Source of the DNA: Sperchopsis tessellata
Lineage: Eukaryota > Arthropoda > Insecta > Coleoptera > Hydrophilidae
Assembly (NCBI GenBank): GCA_033557685.1
Contig: JAWQRN010000634.1
Location: 1 to 27,594 of the forward strand
DNA: 27,594 nucleotides
Direction: 5' to 3'
Position numbers and translations under genes: made by a program. Numbering within the stretch: position 1 is the stretch's first letter; each line of letters begins with the position of its first letter. Of the stretch, positions 1 through 9,559 are shown one piece after another. Under the pieces are notes generated by a model. The model saw nothing but the letters and a program-made list of their open reading frames with translations. It did not search any database and was not told the origin of the DNA.

Positions 1-275
1 CTCGGGAGCCTTCTTATTTTCCCAGAAAATTCCGAGAAGCCATTGAGGTTTATAATCGCCCCAACAATATCAATAGGCAACGGCCATGTGCTAGTGCGCA
101 TCCCCCACTCCAGGCCTTGCCTATATAAGCATAATCCGGCCGAGTTTGGATCAGTGCAATGAATTCATTCATTGCAGTAGCATCACTCGCCTTGAAAATG
201 TCCCTTGCAACAGTGGAAGAAACGTCGGCACTTATCAGACCCTTTACACGGTTTCCACCCGGAAACAATATTCAT
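1..275 (-). repeat. Interspersed repeat family A, copy 1 (runs off window start)
   Basis: This stretch is the reverse complement of the repeat seen again at 3831-3915 and 6461-6610, and it is the longest of the three copies. It contains the shared core with the hairpin GTTTCC-ACCC-GGAAAC at 251-266, the segment around 'aacgtcggcacttatcag' (221-238), and a GC-richer tail towards position 1 that the other copies lack or carry only in part. GC content is visibly higher than in the DNA that follows. The three copies keep a similar open frame on the strand that reads ETSAL...FP..NNIH, but I do not recognise a protein. The left end lies outside the window, so element length and class (SINE, LTR piece or DNA element) are unknown. 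Confidence 0.7.
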
Positions 276-822
276 TTGAAGTTTTGTTATTTAGTAATGC
301 AGAAAGTGAGGCTCTTGGTTAAAACTCTTGCTTGGCCTAAAAATGTACAATGTACGTTATCGCTACGAGCATGACTAATGTATAAACCAAGTTGTAGGAA
401 AATACAGGATTCCAAGGTTCCATGTAACATATACTGGGAACTCTTTGTAGAATATATCTTGGACTTAATGTGACACTGAGGATGGAAACTTCTGTAGCTG
501 AATCACTCAATAATACAATAGAAGTAGCTTGTAAAATTCTACGTGTCAATTCTGATTATTGTTTCTTACAAATGCAAAATCAAATGTCAGTTTAAAGTAG
601 TTTAAACTAGAGAAGGTAAATCAATCCAAAATATGGAGGTTAATTCAAGAGAAAATAAACAATCCATCAAATAAAATTTCCAATTGTACCAGTTTTTTTC
701 TTCAAAATGATGTACTTAGTGTACCAGACATCTTAAACGTTTCGCTTAGGGCAATAAACGTCATATATGGAATAAGTATTAAAAAATTAATTCATTTTAT
801 AAAATCAGTTCTAGTTCTATTA
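276..822. other. AT-rich spacer, no gene seen
   Basis: Only short open frames without domain character are present on either strand. I see no splice-site pair with coding sequence between, and no repeat shared with the rest of the window. Confidence 0.5.
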
Positions 823-1454
823 TGGGGGTAGTCTAGAATTATGGAAAAATGGATTTTTTTTCTTTTTCATATTATCAAAGTTTAGACTTTTCAAGAATAT
901 ATCCTCCAAAGGAATTTTCAAAATTCCAATTATTTACGGAGTTATAGCTATTTAAGTGATGCGGTAACTAAACCGGTCCGGCCGGAACAAATCGAACAAT
1001 AGACAGACATTCCCCTACTACCTGAGGATGAATTACCCCGTAGAATCCCCTTTATAATCCATGTATACTTAGAAATAGATTACCCTCGGTAAATTATGTT
1101 TATTATTATTATATAAAAAATTAAAAACAAAAAGAAGGCAATGAATGACTTTTATTCAGTCGCCATTTTGCGAATGTTTTTTTTTCTCTGAGGTAGGGGC
1201 TATAACGACATCCTTACTTATTAAGAATCTTTTTTGTTTCTTTTTGTGTCAGATGACTAGAAGGGTTGGAATCGTGTCAACCAGGACGCGCTCTTTTTTT
1301 TACCCCCCATTTTACCAGCCTGTAACTTATTTTTTTTTGTGTATTCTTAAAACATCAATAAATATCTGGTAAAAAAATTTATAGCAAAAATATTTTTATT
1401 TATCGAACTTGAAAAAATGTCCAAAATTTGTGCCTCTAGACTAGAATACCCCCT
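823..1454. mobile_element. MITE-like non-autonomous DNA transposon with TA target duplication
   Basis: The ends form an inverted repeat. The left end reads TGGGGGTAGTCTAGA (823-837). The right end, read on the other strand, is AGGGGGTATTCTAGTCTAGA (1454 downwards), the same sequence with a five-base insertion or deletion. Both ends are flanked by TA (821-822 and 1455-1456), the target duplication used by the Tc1/mariner superfamily. The 632-bp interior is AT-rich, with homopolymer runs and no transposase-like frame, so the element would depend on an enzyme supplied elsewhere. The superfamily is inferred from the TA dinucleotide only. A TA can occur by chance in AT-rich DNA, so the terminal inverted repeat carries most of the weight. 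Confidence 0.65.
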
Positions 1455-1456
1455 TA

Positions 1457-2522
1457 AGGCATAGTGGTATAGACAATGTTTTTTAATAGTATTGAACTTC
1501 TAGAAATACAAGTCTGTCTGGTATTTACACCCAAATTTTTAATTAGTATAAAATATTGTTATTTCTAGTGGATTGTTTTTTTAATAGCAGGAGTGATTAA
1601 AAGTAATGTCACGTGAAAATAACATTAACAAAATGGACCATAGATTTTGTTAATTATCATTCACATTTCGCTCGTATCTTTAAGTTTTTATATTACATTT
1701 CACTATAGGGAAGAATACACAATTGACAGAGAATTAAATTTCCTACTTTGTAGTGAAAAAACATACAGTATTTAAAAGAAAAAATTAGTATTATACATTT
1801 GAAAATTTAGATTGTGAACTCTATACATGAATGATATAAGAATTAAAAAATCTGTAAAGAATAGTAATCTTGAACACAATGTACTGAAGGGCAAATTTTC
1901 TAAAACTCGTTTTAGAAAGTTATAAATTTATATATAAATATGCTAATACTTTAAAAACTATATACTTTAGGTATAAGGAATGCTGAAAAATGCCAACTAA
2001 AAATTCAAAAAGAACTAAAAATGCATAAATGTATTTATTCCATTTAAAATAAGTCAGTCTATGTGATTCTCATATACACGAAACACAGTAAAGTTAAAAT
2101 AATTTTTAGATGTGCATTATTCAACTGGAAACAACTTTTGTAACTATTGAGAAAATATGCGCTAGGTGTACTGTATACTGTATATAATTAAAATATGGAA
2201 AATAATAATAAAAAATAAGGAGATGAACATTAAAAGTTTTGATAATATGACAGCACAATAACAGACAATTATAAAATATACAACTTAAAATATTTCATTT
2301 TAGTTTCTTATACTTGTTTGTAGGAGTTGGTCTGTATTCACATCTGCCATTATTATCAGGTGACTTCTCTTGTGATCGGTTAATAATGGTTAATTGGCAA
2401 AAATGAGGAATAATATAATTCATAATAATTTTCAGTTACCAATGCATTATAGTAAATGATGTAATAAAAACCATCTTCCAGCCTAAGTACAAATAATAAT
2501 TGTAATTCTTTAATAATTTCAG
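1457..2522. other. AT-rich spacer or possible intron
   Basis: No supported gene. A weak exon-like block lies at about 2325-2361, starting after 'ttgtttgtag' and ending at 'tatcag|gtgac'. It could precede the terminal exon proposed at 2523, but its short length and lack of homology make it only a guess. Apart from that I see no structure. Confidence 0.3.
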
Positions 2523-2567
2523 GTCTCGGAGTCAGCAAGAAAACGAGGACGACCTAAAAAAGAGTAG
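2523..2567 (+). CDS. Candidate terminal exon with an AT-hook motif, gene unknown
   Basis: A good 3' splice site (tttaataatttcag, ending at 2522) is followed in one frame by VSESARKRGRPKKE and a TAG stop at 2565-2567. The segment RKRGRPKK is a canonical AT-hook, a short motif built on Gly-Arg-Pro flanked by basic residues that grips the minor groove of AT-rich DNA in nuclear proteins. Fourteen codons are far too few to identify a gene. No upstream exon is certain, and the rest of the gene would lie left of the window or in the unassigned DNA before it. The frame depends on the assumed splice phase. This may be a chance match, but splice site, basic motif and stop together are more than I see elsewhere in this spacer. 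Confidence 0.3.
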   Translation, partial: VSESARKRGRPKKE

Positions 2568-3830
2568 CATAGCTTATAATGCTAATATATTAATATAACA
2601 TAATAACTGCTGAATTATATATTATAAATATATATTTTTTTCCCAATTTAAATACGATAAAATCAAATATGTTTTCAAAACGTGGCTTTTAACCTATGTA
2701 CTACTTTTTAATTTTACCTTAGTTTGAATTTTTTTGTATATTATTGATTTGTTTGTAGCAGTTGTTTGATTATTTAATTTTCCTATTCTTATATTCACCA
2801 AAACAAAATACAATGGTCTCCACCCATACAGTACATATAATATATCTTAATCAGTAATTTTCATTGATGTTTAGTAGAATATATAATGGAAAATAAAAAT
2901 ATTGTTTTAAAACATTACCATTGTAATTGGATGAGAGAAATATTGGATCTTTGGTGAAAATAATATACTCATAGAAATATTTATAATATCTGCGAATTGA
3001 ATGTGATTACTTGCAGAAAAATTACTGAGTAAATATGTGTCTATTTTAGTGTCGTAAAAATATTTCGTTTTAAAAAAATCTGTAAAACTAACAATTACCA
3101 AGCCAGAACTGAAATACCGAAAAAACATCTTACGATGTACAAAAATGTTTAATTATGTTTTAAATTTGTGGTTCTTTAATTAACTGGTAATTGCCACAAA
3201 AATGTTTCCAGTTAACAATTGAGCCTTAAACCATATTTCACTGGGATGCTGAATTTTACCAAATGCTCTAATTGTGTAGATACAATTTAAGAACTTATAT
3301 TAACTTTAAGATAGATAGATATATACTTACCTTACCATTGGTTGTGCATACGCAGAAGGAAGCTCCACATTAACTTGTACATTAGTTCACCTTAGATTTC
3401 TTTTAGATTTTAATGAGTCTGATTTTCCTCATTAAGTATACTAGAGACATCATCACAAGATCACGCTCGAATATGTGTTGCACTATATTCAATCATACTT
3501 TGTTGCTGCATTAGACCATTGCCTAATATCCATAGCAAACATTGTCTCTACATTGGACCGCCACAATGTCCACTGAATATGACACTGTTCTTTAGGATGA
3601 CATCAGTATAGATATCCACCAAATATGTGGCTATTGGAGAAGGGACAGACACGTGTCGGAACCTAAGGTTCTTATAGAACGCCTTTGAAGGGTTATTTTA
3701 TTTTTAATGAAAACGAGACCAAGCAACTATTTTTTGAAAACAGTGTTGCAAACAGAATTCTTTAATTTTATGGATTTATCACAATTTTCAAATGTATATA
3801 TTAAATGTAACAGACTTCCACGGTTATCTG
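2568..3830. other. AT-rich spacer, no supported gene
   Basis: Several AATAAA-like words occur, as expected from composition. A GC-richer block at about 3330-3700 holds short exon-like pieces on the minus strand, for example a frame reading NVELPSAYAQPM before 'gtaaggtaagta' near 3330, but nothing joins into a recognisable protein. Confidence 0.35.
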
Positions 3831-3915
3831 TATGAATGTTGTTTCCGGGTGGAAACCGTGTAGAGGCTCTGATAAGTGCCGACGTTTCGTCCACTGTTAC
3901 AAGGGGCAATATTGT
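3831..3915 (+). repeat. Interspersed repeat family A, copy 2
   Basis: This segment matches the core of copies 1 and 3, including the perfect hairpin GTTTCC-GGGT-GGAAAC at 3841-3856 and 'ctctgataagtgccgacg' just after it. Similarity ends near 3915, where the sequence turns AT-rich, so this copy is short or truncated compared with copy 1. Its orientation is opposite to copy 1 and the same as copy 3. Confidence 0.7.
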
Positions 3916-4209
3916 TTTTATTAGATAAGGTTCCATTAACGGTTTCAAAATATTATATTTTAATTACATTTTTCAAGTGATTTCCATAGGGAATTTCACA
4001 TACCTGACATAGCATCTTAACTACTTGGCAGGAAAGCTTACCTTTTATTTTTATTTATCGTCAATAATTATCAATCCTCTTGTTGTTTCAGTATCAACAA
4101 TAACATTGCTCAAATGTCCCAGCTAATGATTGGTTTCTTATAATTGGTACTAATTATGTACATTCTGAACTTTCATCAGATTAAAAACAAATGTTTTCAC
4201 CCTTTTAAG
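3916..4209. other. AT-rich spacer ending in a possible splice acceptor
   Basis: No gene is supported. The right end has a pyrimidine-rich tract (tgttttcacccttttaag) that would serve as the 3' splice site for the candidate exon that follows. Confidence 0.3.
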
Positions 4210-4350
4210 GGTTTAGCTGAAGTGGCAATTCCTGATATAAGTGAAAATGTTTATAGAAGTATCAGACACCATTATTATAAACATCTTCGCAACACTAGAC
4301 CATCTGCAAATACAACATTTTTGAAGTTTCTGTACTCGCATGAAGAATAA
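4210..4350 (+). CDS. Candidate terminal coding exon, gene unknown
   Basis: After a plausible acceptor (cccttttaag) the frame reads GLAEVAIPDISENVYRSIRH, then further residues through KFLYSHEE, and stops at TAA 4348-4350, giving 46 codons. The residue mix (several His, Tyr, Arg and Asn, mixed hydrophobic spacing) looks more like real protein than the Lys/Asn/Ile/Phe-rich shadows typical of this AT-rich DNA. I do not recognise the family, and no signal peptide, membrane segment or catalytic motif is visible. The frame also stays open upstream to an ATG at 4144, so an unspliced 68-codon reading is possible. No matching upstream exon was found. It could equally be an exon of a gene lying left of the window, a retropseudogene scrap, or chance. 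Confidence 0.28.
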   Translation, partial: GLAEVAIPDISENVYRSIRHHYYKHLRNTRPSANTTFLKFLYSHEE

Positions 4351-5181
4351 TCCTGGCATCTGTAACATCTATATAAACTTTATAATACTAATAATTGAAA
4401 CATTTGTATTCTTCCCCATTTTACAATTTTCCATCTACTCGTTCTCTGCGTTTATTACAATCAAACGTTATTAATGATAGGATATATTGTTTTGTTAGCT
4501 AGTAAAATTTAATATTTTTAGAGTGTTAAGTTTGTAGAATGAATGACTAAAGTTAATAATCATATTGAACGATATGGATGTGTGTATTTAGTAAAAGCCC
4601 TCTAACTGATGACTGGGAGTTGACGAAAAGTTGATTAAAGCAGAGGATTGTAAAAATGGCCCATACATGAGACATAAACATTTCATTATAACATAAAACA
4701 ACATACATATTTATTTGATAAAATCAGTAATTTCATGTGAACAACAAGGTTCCCACGTTAGGAAGCCACACTTCATTGCCACTTGTAGTCGAATGTGTCG
4801 GAAAACTCTGGCCAGTTTAAGATAAGATCAGTTAAGAAGGCATCTATTATATTTCGTTATATAATTAAGCCCAAAAAAAAATAACCACATATGTTGCATG
4901 ATACAATCCCACAATGGCTAAACCAAATATTTATTAAATTTAACTTTAAAACGTTTCAAATCAAAAATCTAAATTTTCATAAAACTAAATTATTGTGAAG
5001 TAGGAGAATAGGAATGTTAAAAAGCCTTGTTGCATATTTTAAAACTACAAATGATAAGATAAGAACATAATGTCCTGTGAAAAAGCACATTTAATCTTGA
5101 AAGTATAATTGTATTATTAAAGTATAGATATATTATACCTGCATGACCATTCGTTTGATTGTGGACTGATTTTTCTTGAAT
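4351..5181. other. AT-rich spacer, nothing recognised
   Basis: I see no coding pattern, shared repeat or terminal inverted repeats in this stretch. Confidence 0.4.
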
Positions 5182-5512
5182 TGTAAAGTACATGTTCCCA
5201 GCTTAAGCAAAAAAAATTCGTTTTAATAGGCTTTGTACTCTGCAACAGCTCCAGTGCTCTGTACTTTTTATATCCTCTCAGTATATCCGAGCTATCATAG
5301 TATCAGACTGAGGAAATAAAATCACCCTCAGCCAATAAACCAACAAAAATATGTGGTCGCACTATAAGGGTTATTTTATTTCCTTCTTCTGATACTGTGG
5401 TAGCTTGGAAATATTGAAAGTATATAAAAGTAAAAATGCAGTATTGTACAGAACAGAGGCTATTGAAACGAACAATCTCTGCTTGAGATAGGATCACGTA
5501 CTTTACCTACAT
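5182..5512. repeat. Long snap-back inverted repeat (~147-bp arms, ~38-nt loop)
   Basis: The left arm 5182-5328 is an imperfect reverse complement of the right arm 5367-5512. Clear paired blocks are tgtaaagtac with its partner near 5500-5512, ttcgttt.aatag with its partner near 5460-5472, the segment around acttt..tatat, and the inner block agtatcag...aggaaataaaat with its partner at 5373-5400. The inner ~40 bp pair best and the outer part is diverged. A transcript across this would fold into a long hairpin. Possible origins are a foldback transposon, two inverted insertions of one element, or a hairpin-RNA locus feeding the siRNA pathway. The arms contain mismatches, so this is not a very recent duplication. 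No coding frame explains it. Confidence 0.75.
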
Positions 5513-6460
5513 TCCCTCTTTGACACATTAAATAATAAAAAAGTGAACAGAAATATTATTCTCTCTTTATAATTTCAACTCTTAAAATTATAAATTAGTA
5601 ATACTTTTTCGTTTAATTACTATTTGCATTTTTCAACTGGAATTGAGACAGTAACATAAGCATTCATTATTAAAAACTTTATAATAATCAATAAATATAA
5701 GAACTCTTAAAAATTGTATCATTTATTATTAGAAATAAAATTTTGTAAATTTGTTTTACTTTTTTCAAATAAAAAATTGTTGATTTTATTGATATTTTTA
5801 TATATATTTATATCTGTTCCTAACCTGTAGTTGATATGTAAGGAATAGATTTTTCAGGTTTTTAAGTCTATTTTCATAAACTTTATTGTAGCAAAATTAG
5901 TGCAATTATTTGTGTAGTGTAGTTTATATTATTACAAATGGATCTTGTATGCTAAGGGAAAATATTATTAATACAATTAATAATCGTTTTTTACAACTTG
6001 TTTTTAGAAATTTGAAGTATTGTGTATTCCAAGTAACTGGGCAAGTTAATTAGTGATTCTGCCAGGAAATTTTTGATCTCCCTGTTTAATTGCATTTTGT
6101 ATATAGTACACAAGGTTATATTTTATTTATATACTTAACGTGGGCCTATTTTTGCTACTATGGCCAATCATCGATGCAAGGAATTAGAGTACCACACCTG
6201 GAAGTTTTACCTCCACTAGTGTTCCAATGGAATTGGGTTCTTTAATGTGCTCTCCATTTACATTCAATAGCATGGGACATATAGTTTTAAGTCTCTCCCA
6301 AAAACAATGATCACATAGAAGTTTCCCCGGAACCTTTCGCTTTGTTGTTTGATCATTTACCACCAAGCTACCTAGGTGGTTTATTTAACACTAATAATGT
6401 AATAGAATATTGATTTGAGCAGAAACATAGAAGCAATAGTTGAGAATGAATCTGATTACC
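5513..6460. other. AT-rich spacer with one GC-richer block
   Basis: Mostly low-complexity AT-rich DNA. The block at about 6130-6375 is visibly richer in GC and holds an open frame of 60 codons on the minus strand (6184-6366), but no domain is recognisable and I take it to be an old repeat rather than a gene. Confidence 0.35.
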
Positions 6461-6610
6461 TATATGAATGTTGTTTCTAAGTGGAAACCCTGTAGAGGCT
6501 TTAAAAAGTGCAGACGTTTCATCCATTGTTGCAAAGGATATTTTCAAGGCCAGCCTTCAATGAATGAACTCAACACATTAATCTGTACTTGGCCAGATCA
6601 TGCTATATAT
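6461..6610 (+). repeat. Interspersed repeat family A, copy 3
   Basis: This copy matches copy 2 at its 5' part and copy 1 further downstream. It has the diverged hairpin gtttctaagtggaaac (6473-6488), then 'gtgcagacgtttcatcc', 'ttttcaaggc', and a tail with 'caatgaatgaa' and 'ggccagatcatgc' that corresponds to 'gcaatgaatgaattcattgc' and 'ggccggattatgc' in copy 1 read on its minus strand. It is more diverged than the other two copies. Together with copy 1 it shows that the family unit is at least 150 bp long. Confidence 0.65.
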
Positions 6611-7129
6611 TATAAGCTGGCCTTCTAGTGGTACAAATTTATTGAATACAGCACCACACAAGAAAATTGTCTTAGACACAAAAAGTATAGCATGCAATAA
6701 AATTACTGTTATGTCAAAATATTTTATAAAGCAAGATTATAACCGTACACCAAATTTAATTAGGCAATACTACTTTAGATCAGATAATTTGCAATTGAAA
6801 TTGAAATTTATTGGCCCATCAATAAAAATACATGGTAAGTCACTACAATACAAAAAATCACAAAGTGCAGCAAAAAAAGAAGTACTATAGAATACAATAA
6901 AATATACCTTAGCATACAGCAAAAGAACACAAACATGCTACATACACTAACATAAGTGAACCAAATCCATCACATCCCACCATGATCAACCTCCAAGAAC
7001 TCCATGAAATAATATGATCCCGCCAGAAGTAATGCTGCAGTTCTCTTGGCAAATTGTTTTATTCCAGGGTATCATATCCAGTGATATGGTATCTGTAGAT
7101 CTTCACCAAATCTTGTTCCGTAACTATGT
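6611..7129. other. Unassigned DNA, possibly the 3' end of the adjacent LINE
   Basis: This lies downstream of the minus-strand LINE coding remnant and may include its 3' untranslated region, since very short minus-strand pieces near 7020-7130 still look like LINE C-terminus. No polyA run marks an end. The plus-strand frame at 6600-6890 has no domain character and is rich in Lys, Ile and Asn as expected for AT-rich noncoding DNA. Confidence 0.3.
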
Positions 7130-8480
7130 GACATTATTTCTCTTGAACTCTCCCGGATGGGCATGTACATATTTTGCTTTGGCAAGTATAAACATCGAAG
7201 GAACATTAAGTACCTTCTCCTGTTAAAAAGCGTTTCGGCAACTCTCATTGTACCCTAAATTACACAATGCTCTCACAGCTCTCTTTTGCAATATCAGGAT
7301 CTTGGCTGAATGAGAAGATCCACCCTACAACTGAATACCATAGGAGACCCGAGAATGAAAGTTTGAATAATACTCCGTACGAGCACACGAGTGAGTAGCA
7401 ATCCTTTTCATGAAGATGGCAGTACCCAACTTTTTACACAGTTTTTGAATATGTGCTGACCAGCTAAGTCTACTGTCAACCTCCACTCCCAGGTATCCCA
7501 GAGAAGCTTGGGGCACATCCATTCGCAAAGAGAAATTTAAGTACTGAGTTTTAGCTTTATTCAGCTTTAATAAATTTGTGCTAAACCATTTCTCAGCTTC
7601 ATCCAAAACTCCTCTCCTCCTTTCTTCCAAATCGTTGGATGTGGTCTCTCTCACTATGAAAGCGGTATCATCCGCATAAAGAAGAGTCCTCTGTCCCTCC
7701 GGCAAGTTATACGGCAGATCGTTAATATAAAGCAGGAACAGTATAGGTCCCAAGATGGACCCCTGTGGGCCTCCACATTCCAGATTTCTTGGGTTCGATA
7801 ATATACCTTTCAGTATACTCTCTGACTTCTATCTGTTAGATAGGATACAAGAAGCCGGCTAGCCATACCCCGAGACCGAGTCAAAGGCTACTTATATCCC
7901 ACTCTATCAATCTTGTTGCCTCTTAAAAGTCAAAACTATCCAATATCTCATGAATGACTCTGAACATGGCCGACATTGTAGAACGATCTTGCCTATAACC
8001 ATGCTTTTCTGTATTAAACTAGTTAGACTTCTCTAAGAAGCTCACCAAAAGCACCTTAATTGTAGTCTCCATTACCTTAGTTATGACTGGGAGGATCGAT
8101 ATCGGTCGAAAGTTACCAGCTATATTTTCATCATCTTTTTTGTATAGATGTATTACCTTTTCTATTTTCAGTTCTGTCAGGAAAAATTCCTCTTCAAAAC
8201 ATTTATTTATTATAATCGACAGCGGCAATGCTATTTCTTCACCTATCCGTCTAAAGATGCGCGTGTTGAGACCATACACATCACAAACAGACTTCGATTT
8301 TATGGATACCGTGGTACTTTTTATTCATCTCTGATCCGTCAATTGGGCTTAAGAAGATAGTAGCTGCATTCTGTCTGCAGGCACTCAACATCTCAGATGC
8401 ATCCAAACCTATGCGAGTGATTGCATAGGCTGTAATTTTTCCAATTTCACTAAAGAATACATTCATCTCACCTGCAGTGA
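7130..8480 (-). pseudogene. Non-LTR retrotransposon (CR1/Jockey-type LINE) reverse transcriptase, broken
   Basis: Reading down the minus strand, the pieces follow the order of a LINE ORF2. First comes a linker with FFSEIGK and LSPIDGSE (8466-8300), then YGLNTRI..PLSIIINKCFEE and NFRPISILPVITKVMET (8279-8040, RT motifs 1 and 2). A stretch with frameshifts follows (8018-7800). The RT core resumes with CGGPQGSILGPILFLLYIND and the catalytic loop LLYADDTAF (7797-7640), then the thumb and C-terminal region with LGYLGVEVDSRLSW and VSYGIQL (7520-7325), and weaker C-terminal matches (LNVPSMFILASLKYVHAHP) to about 7150. The YADD catalytic motif is intact, but several frameshifts and stops rule out function. 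No apurinic endonuclease part is seen, so the element is 5'-truncated, the usual outcome of target-primed insertion. Clade assignment is approximate. Confidence 0.85.
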
Positions 8481-9159
8481 AGGTACTTCCTTCATTTGAT
8501 CCCCTTTGCCACTTTTTTCCTCTTTATTACAAGCCATTCGTATATTATATGTATTACTCTCTTGATTCATATTCACAAGCATCTTTTTGTTAAATGATTG
8601 ATTCAATAATATTTTATCAAAGTGCCCATTAGGGTCCTGAGACATCAATTACAGCCATGAAACATTTAATATTATTATTTAATTCCAAATAAAATGTTCA
8701 TATTAATTCATTTCAGTGAAAATAATATTACTTCAAGAGGTATATACTTCTACGCCGGAACCAAATTGCGTCTAGATTTGAAGATAAAACTTATGATTCT
8801 TGAAAGAAAATCAAAAACTATCAACAAATGAACAAAATATAATATAAACAATCCTGAAACAACAATTATAAATAATAGAAATAAACGTTTTAATTTAAAC
8901 TTAAATTATCACCTGTGACATTTAATTGGCATTAGCATGTATAATATACATTGATCACTTCATGTTATTAGGTGCAAGCCCTCAAGGTGACATGTGGGAC
9001 TGATACTTAGCTCAAATTTGTTGAATCTTTAGTTAGACTATTAGAATATTTTAGTGCACTTATTCAAAACAGCAAGATTACTTTTTACAAAAAGAATTAG
9101 TAATAATTTGTATTTCTCTTGTTATTACACGGGCTAATGAAAATAATATAGAGATAGGA
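8481..9159. other. AT-rich spacer, no gene recognised
   Basis: The minus-strand frame at 8463-8648 may be diverged sequence upstream of the LINE RT, but it carries no motif I can name. The rest is plain AT-rich DNA. Confidence 0.35.
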
Positions 9160-9275
9160 ACAAATGCTCGAACAGTGGAAAACGGGTGTTATCCAATGAA
9201 TGTTTAAAAAGATAGACAAAAGAAACTGTAGCAGCTATAAAGGAATAACTTTATTGAACATCAATATAAACTGCT
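9160..9275 (+). pseudogene. Small LINE reverse-transcriptase scrap
   Basis: On the plus strand, in one frame with a stop, the sequence reads EQWKTGVIQ*MFKKIDKRNC and then SSYKGITLLN. This matches the start of the fingers of many LINE reverse transcriptases (WK...I.P.FKKGDK..C.NYRGI.LLN). The NYRGI-type spelling differs from the NYRPI type of the neighbouring Jockey element, so it comes from another LINE lineage. Only about 35 codons are recognisable, and the flanks do not continue the match. It is a dead fragment. Confidence 0.55.
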
Positions 9276-9559
9276 GCCTACAGGTATATGTAATAGTCAT
9301 GCAATATGACACCTTTGCTTGACCTTTTACTTCCTTGGTCATATGACCTGAAGCTATATATTCTTGCATGAGTGATACATAAGTGTCTTTTAATGAGAGG
9401 TTAGCGAGCAATTTTCTTATGAGAGAGTAGAAACTTTTCCTAGCCTATCTAACGGTTCTTTGAATGGTATCGAACGATGAAATGACCAGTTTCATCATGT
9501 GTCACTGTGTTTTTAAAGTGTTCTTTTCTTCAGCAGAAAAGTTAGGTTTTGTTGAGCAT
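9276..9559. other. Spacer between LINE fragments
   Basis: No protein match is visible. The frame beginning at 9464 runs into the Jockey RT, but its first ~30 residues do not look like RT and are probably pre-insertion flank or diverged element. Confidence 0.35.

Noticed and set aside
221..266. Hammerhead ribozyme in the repeat copies (ctgataag and gaaac words near each other, as in Penelope-like elements)
   Set aside because: The words resemble CUGANGA and GAAA, but they do not occur in the required order with pairing stems on either strand, and the spacing leaves no room for stems II and III.
6184..6366. Minus-strand 60-codon frame in a GC-richer block
   Set aside because: No domain, no splice sites and no start context. 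It is more likely an old repeat.
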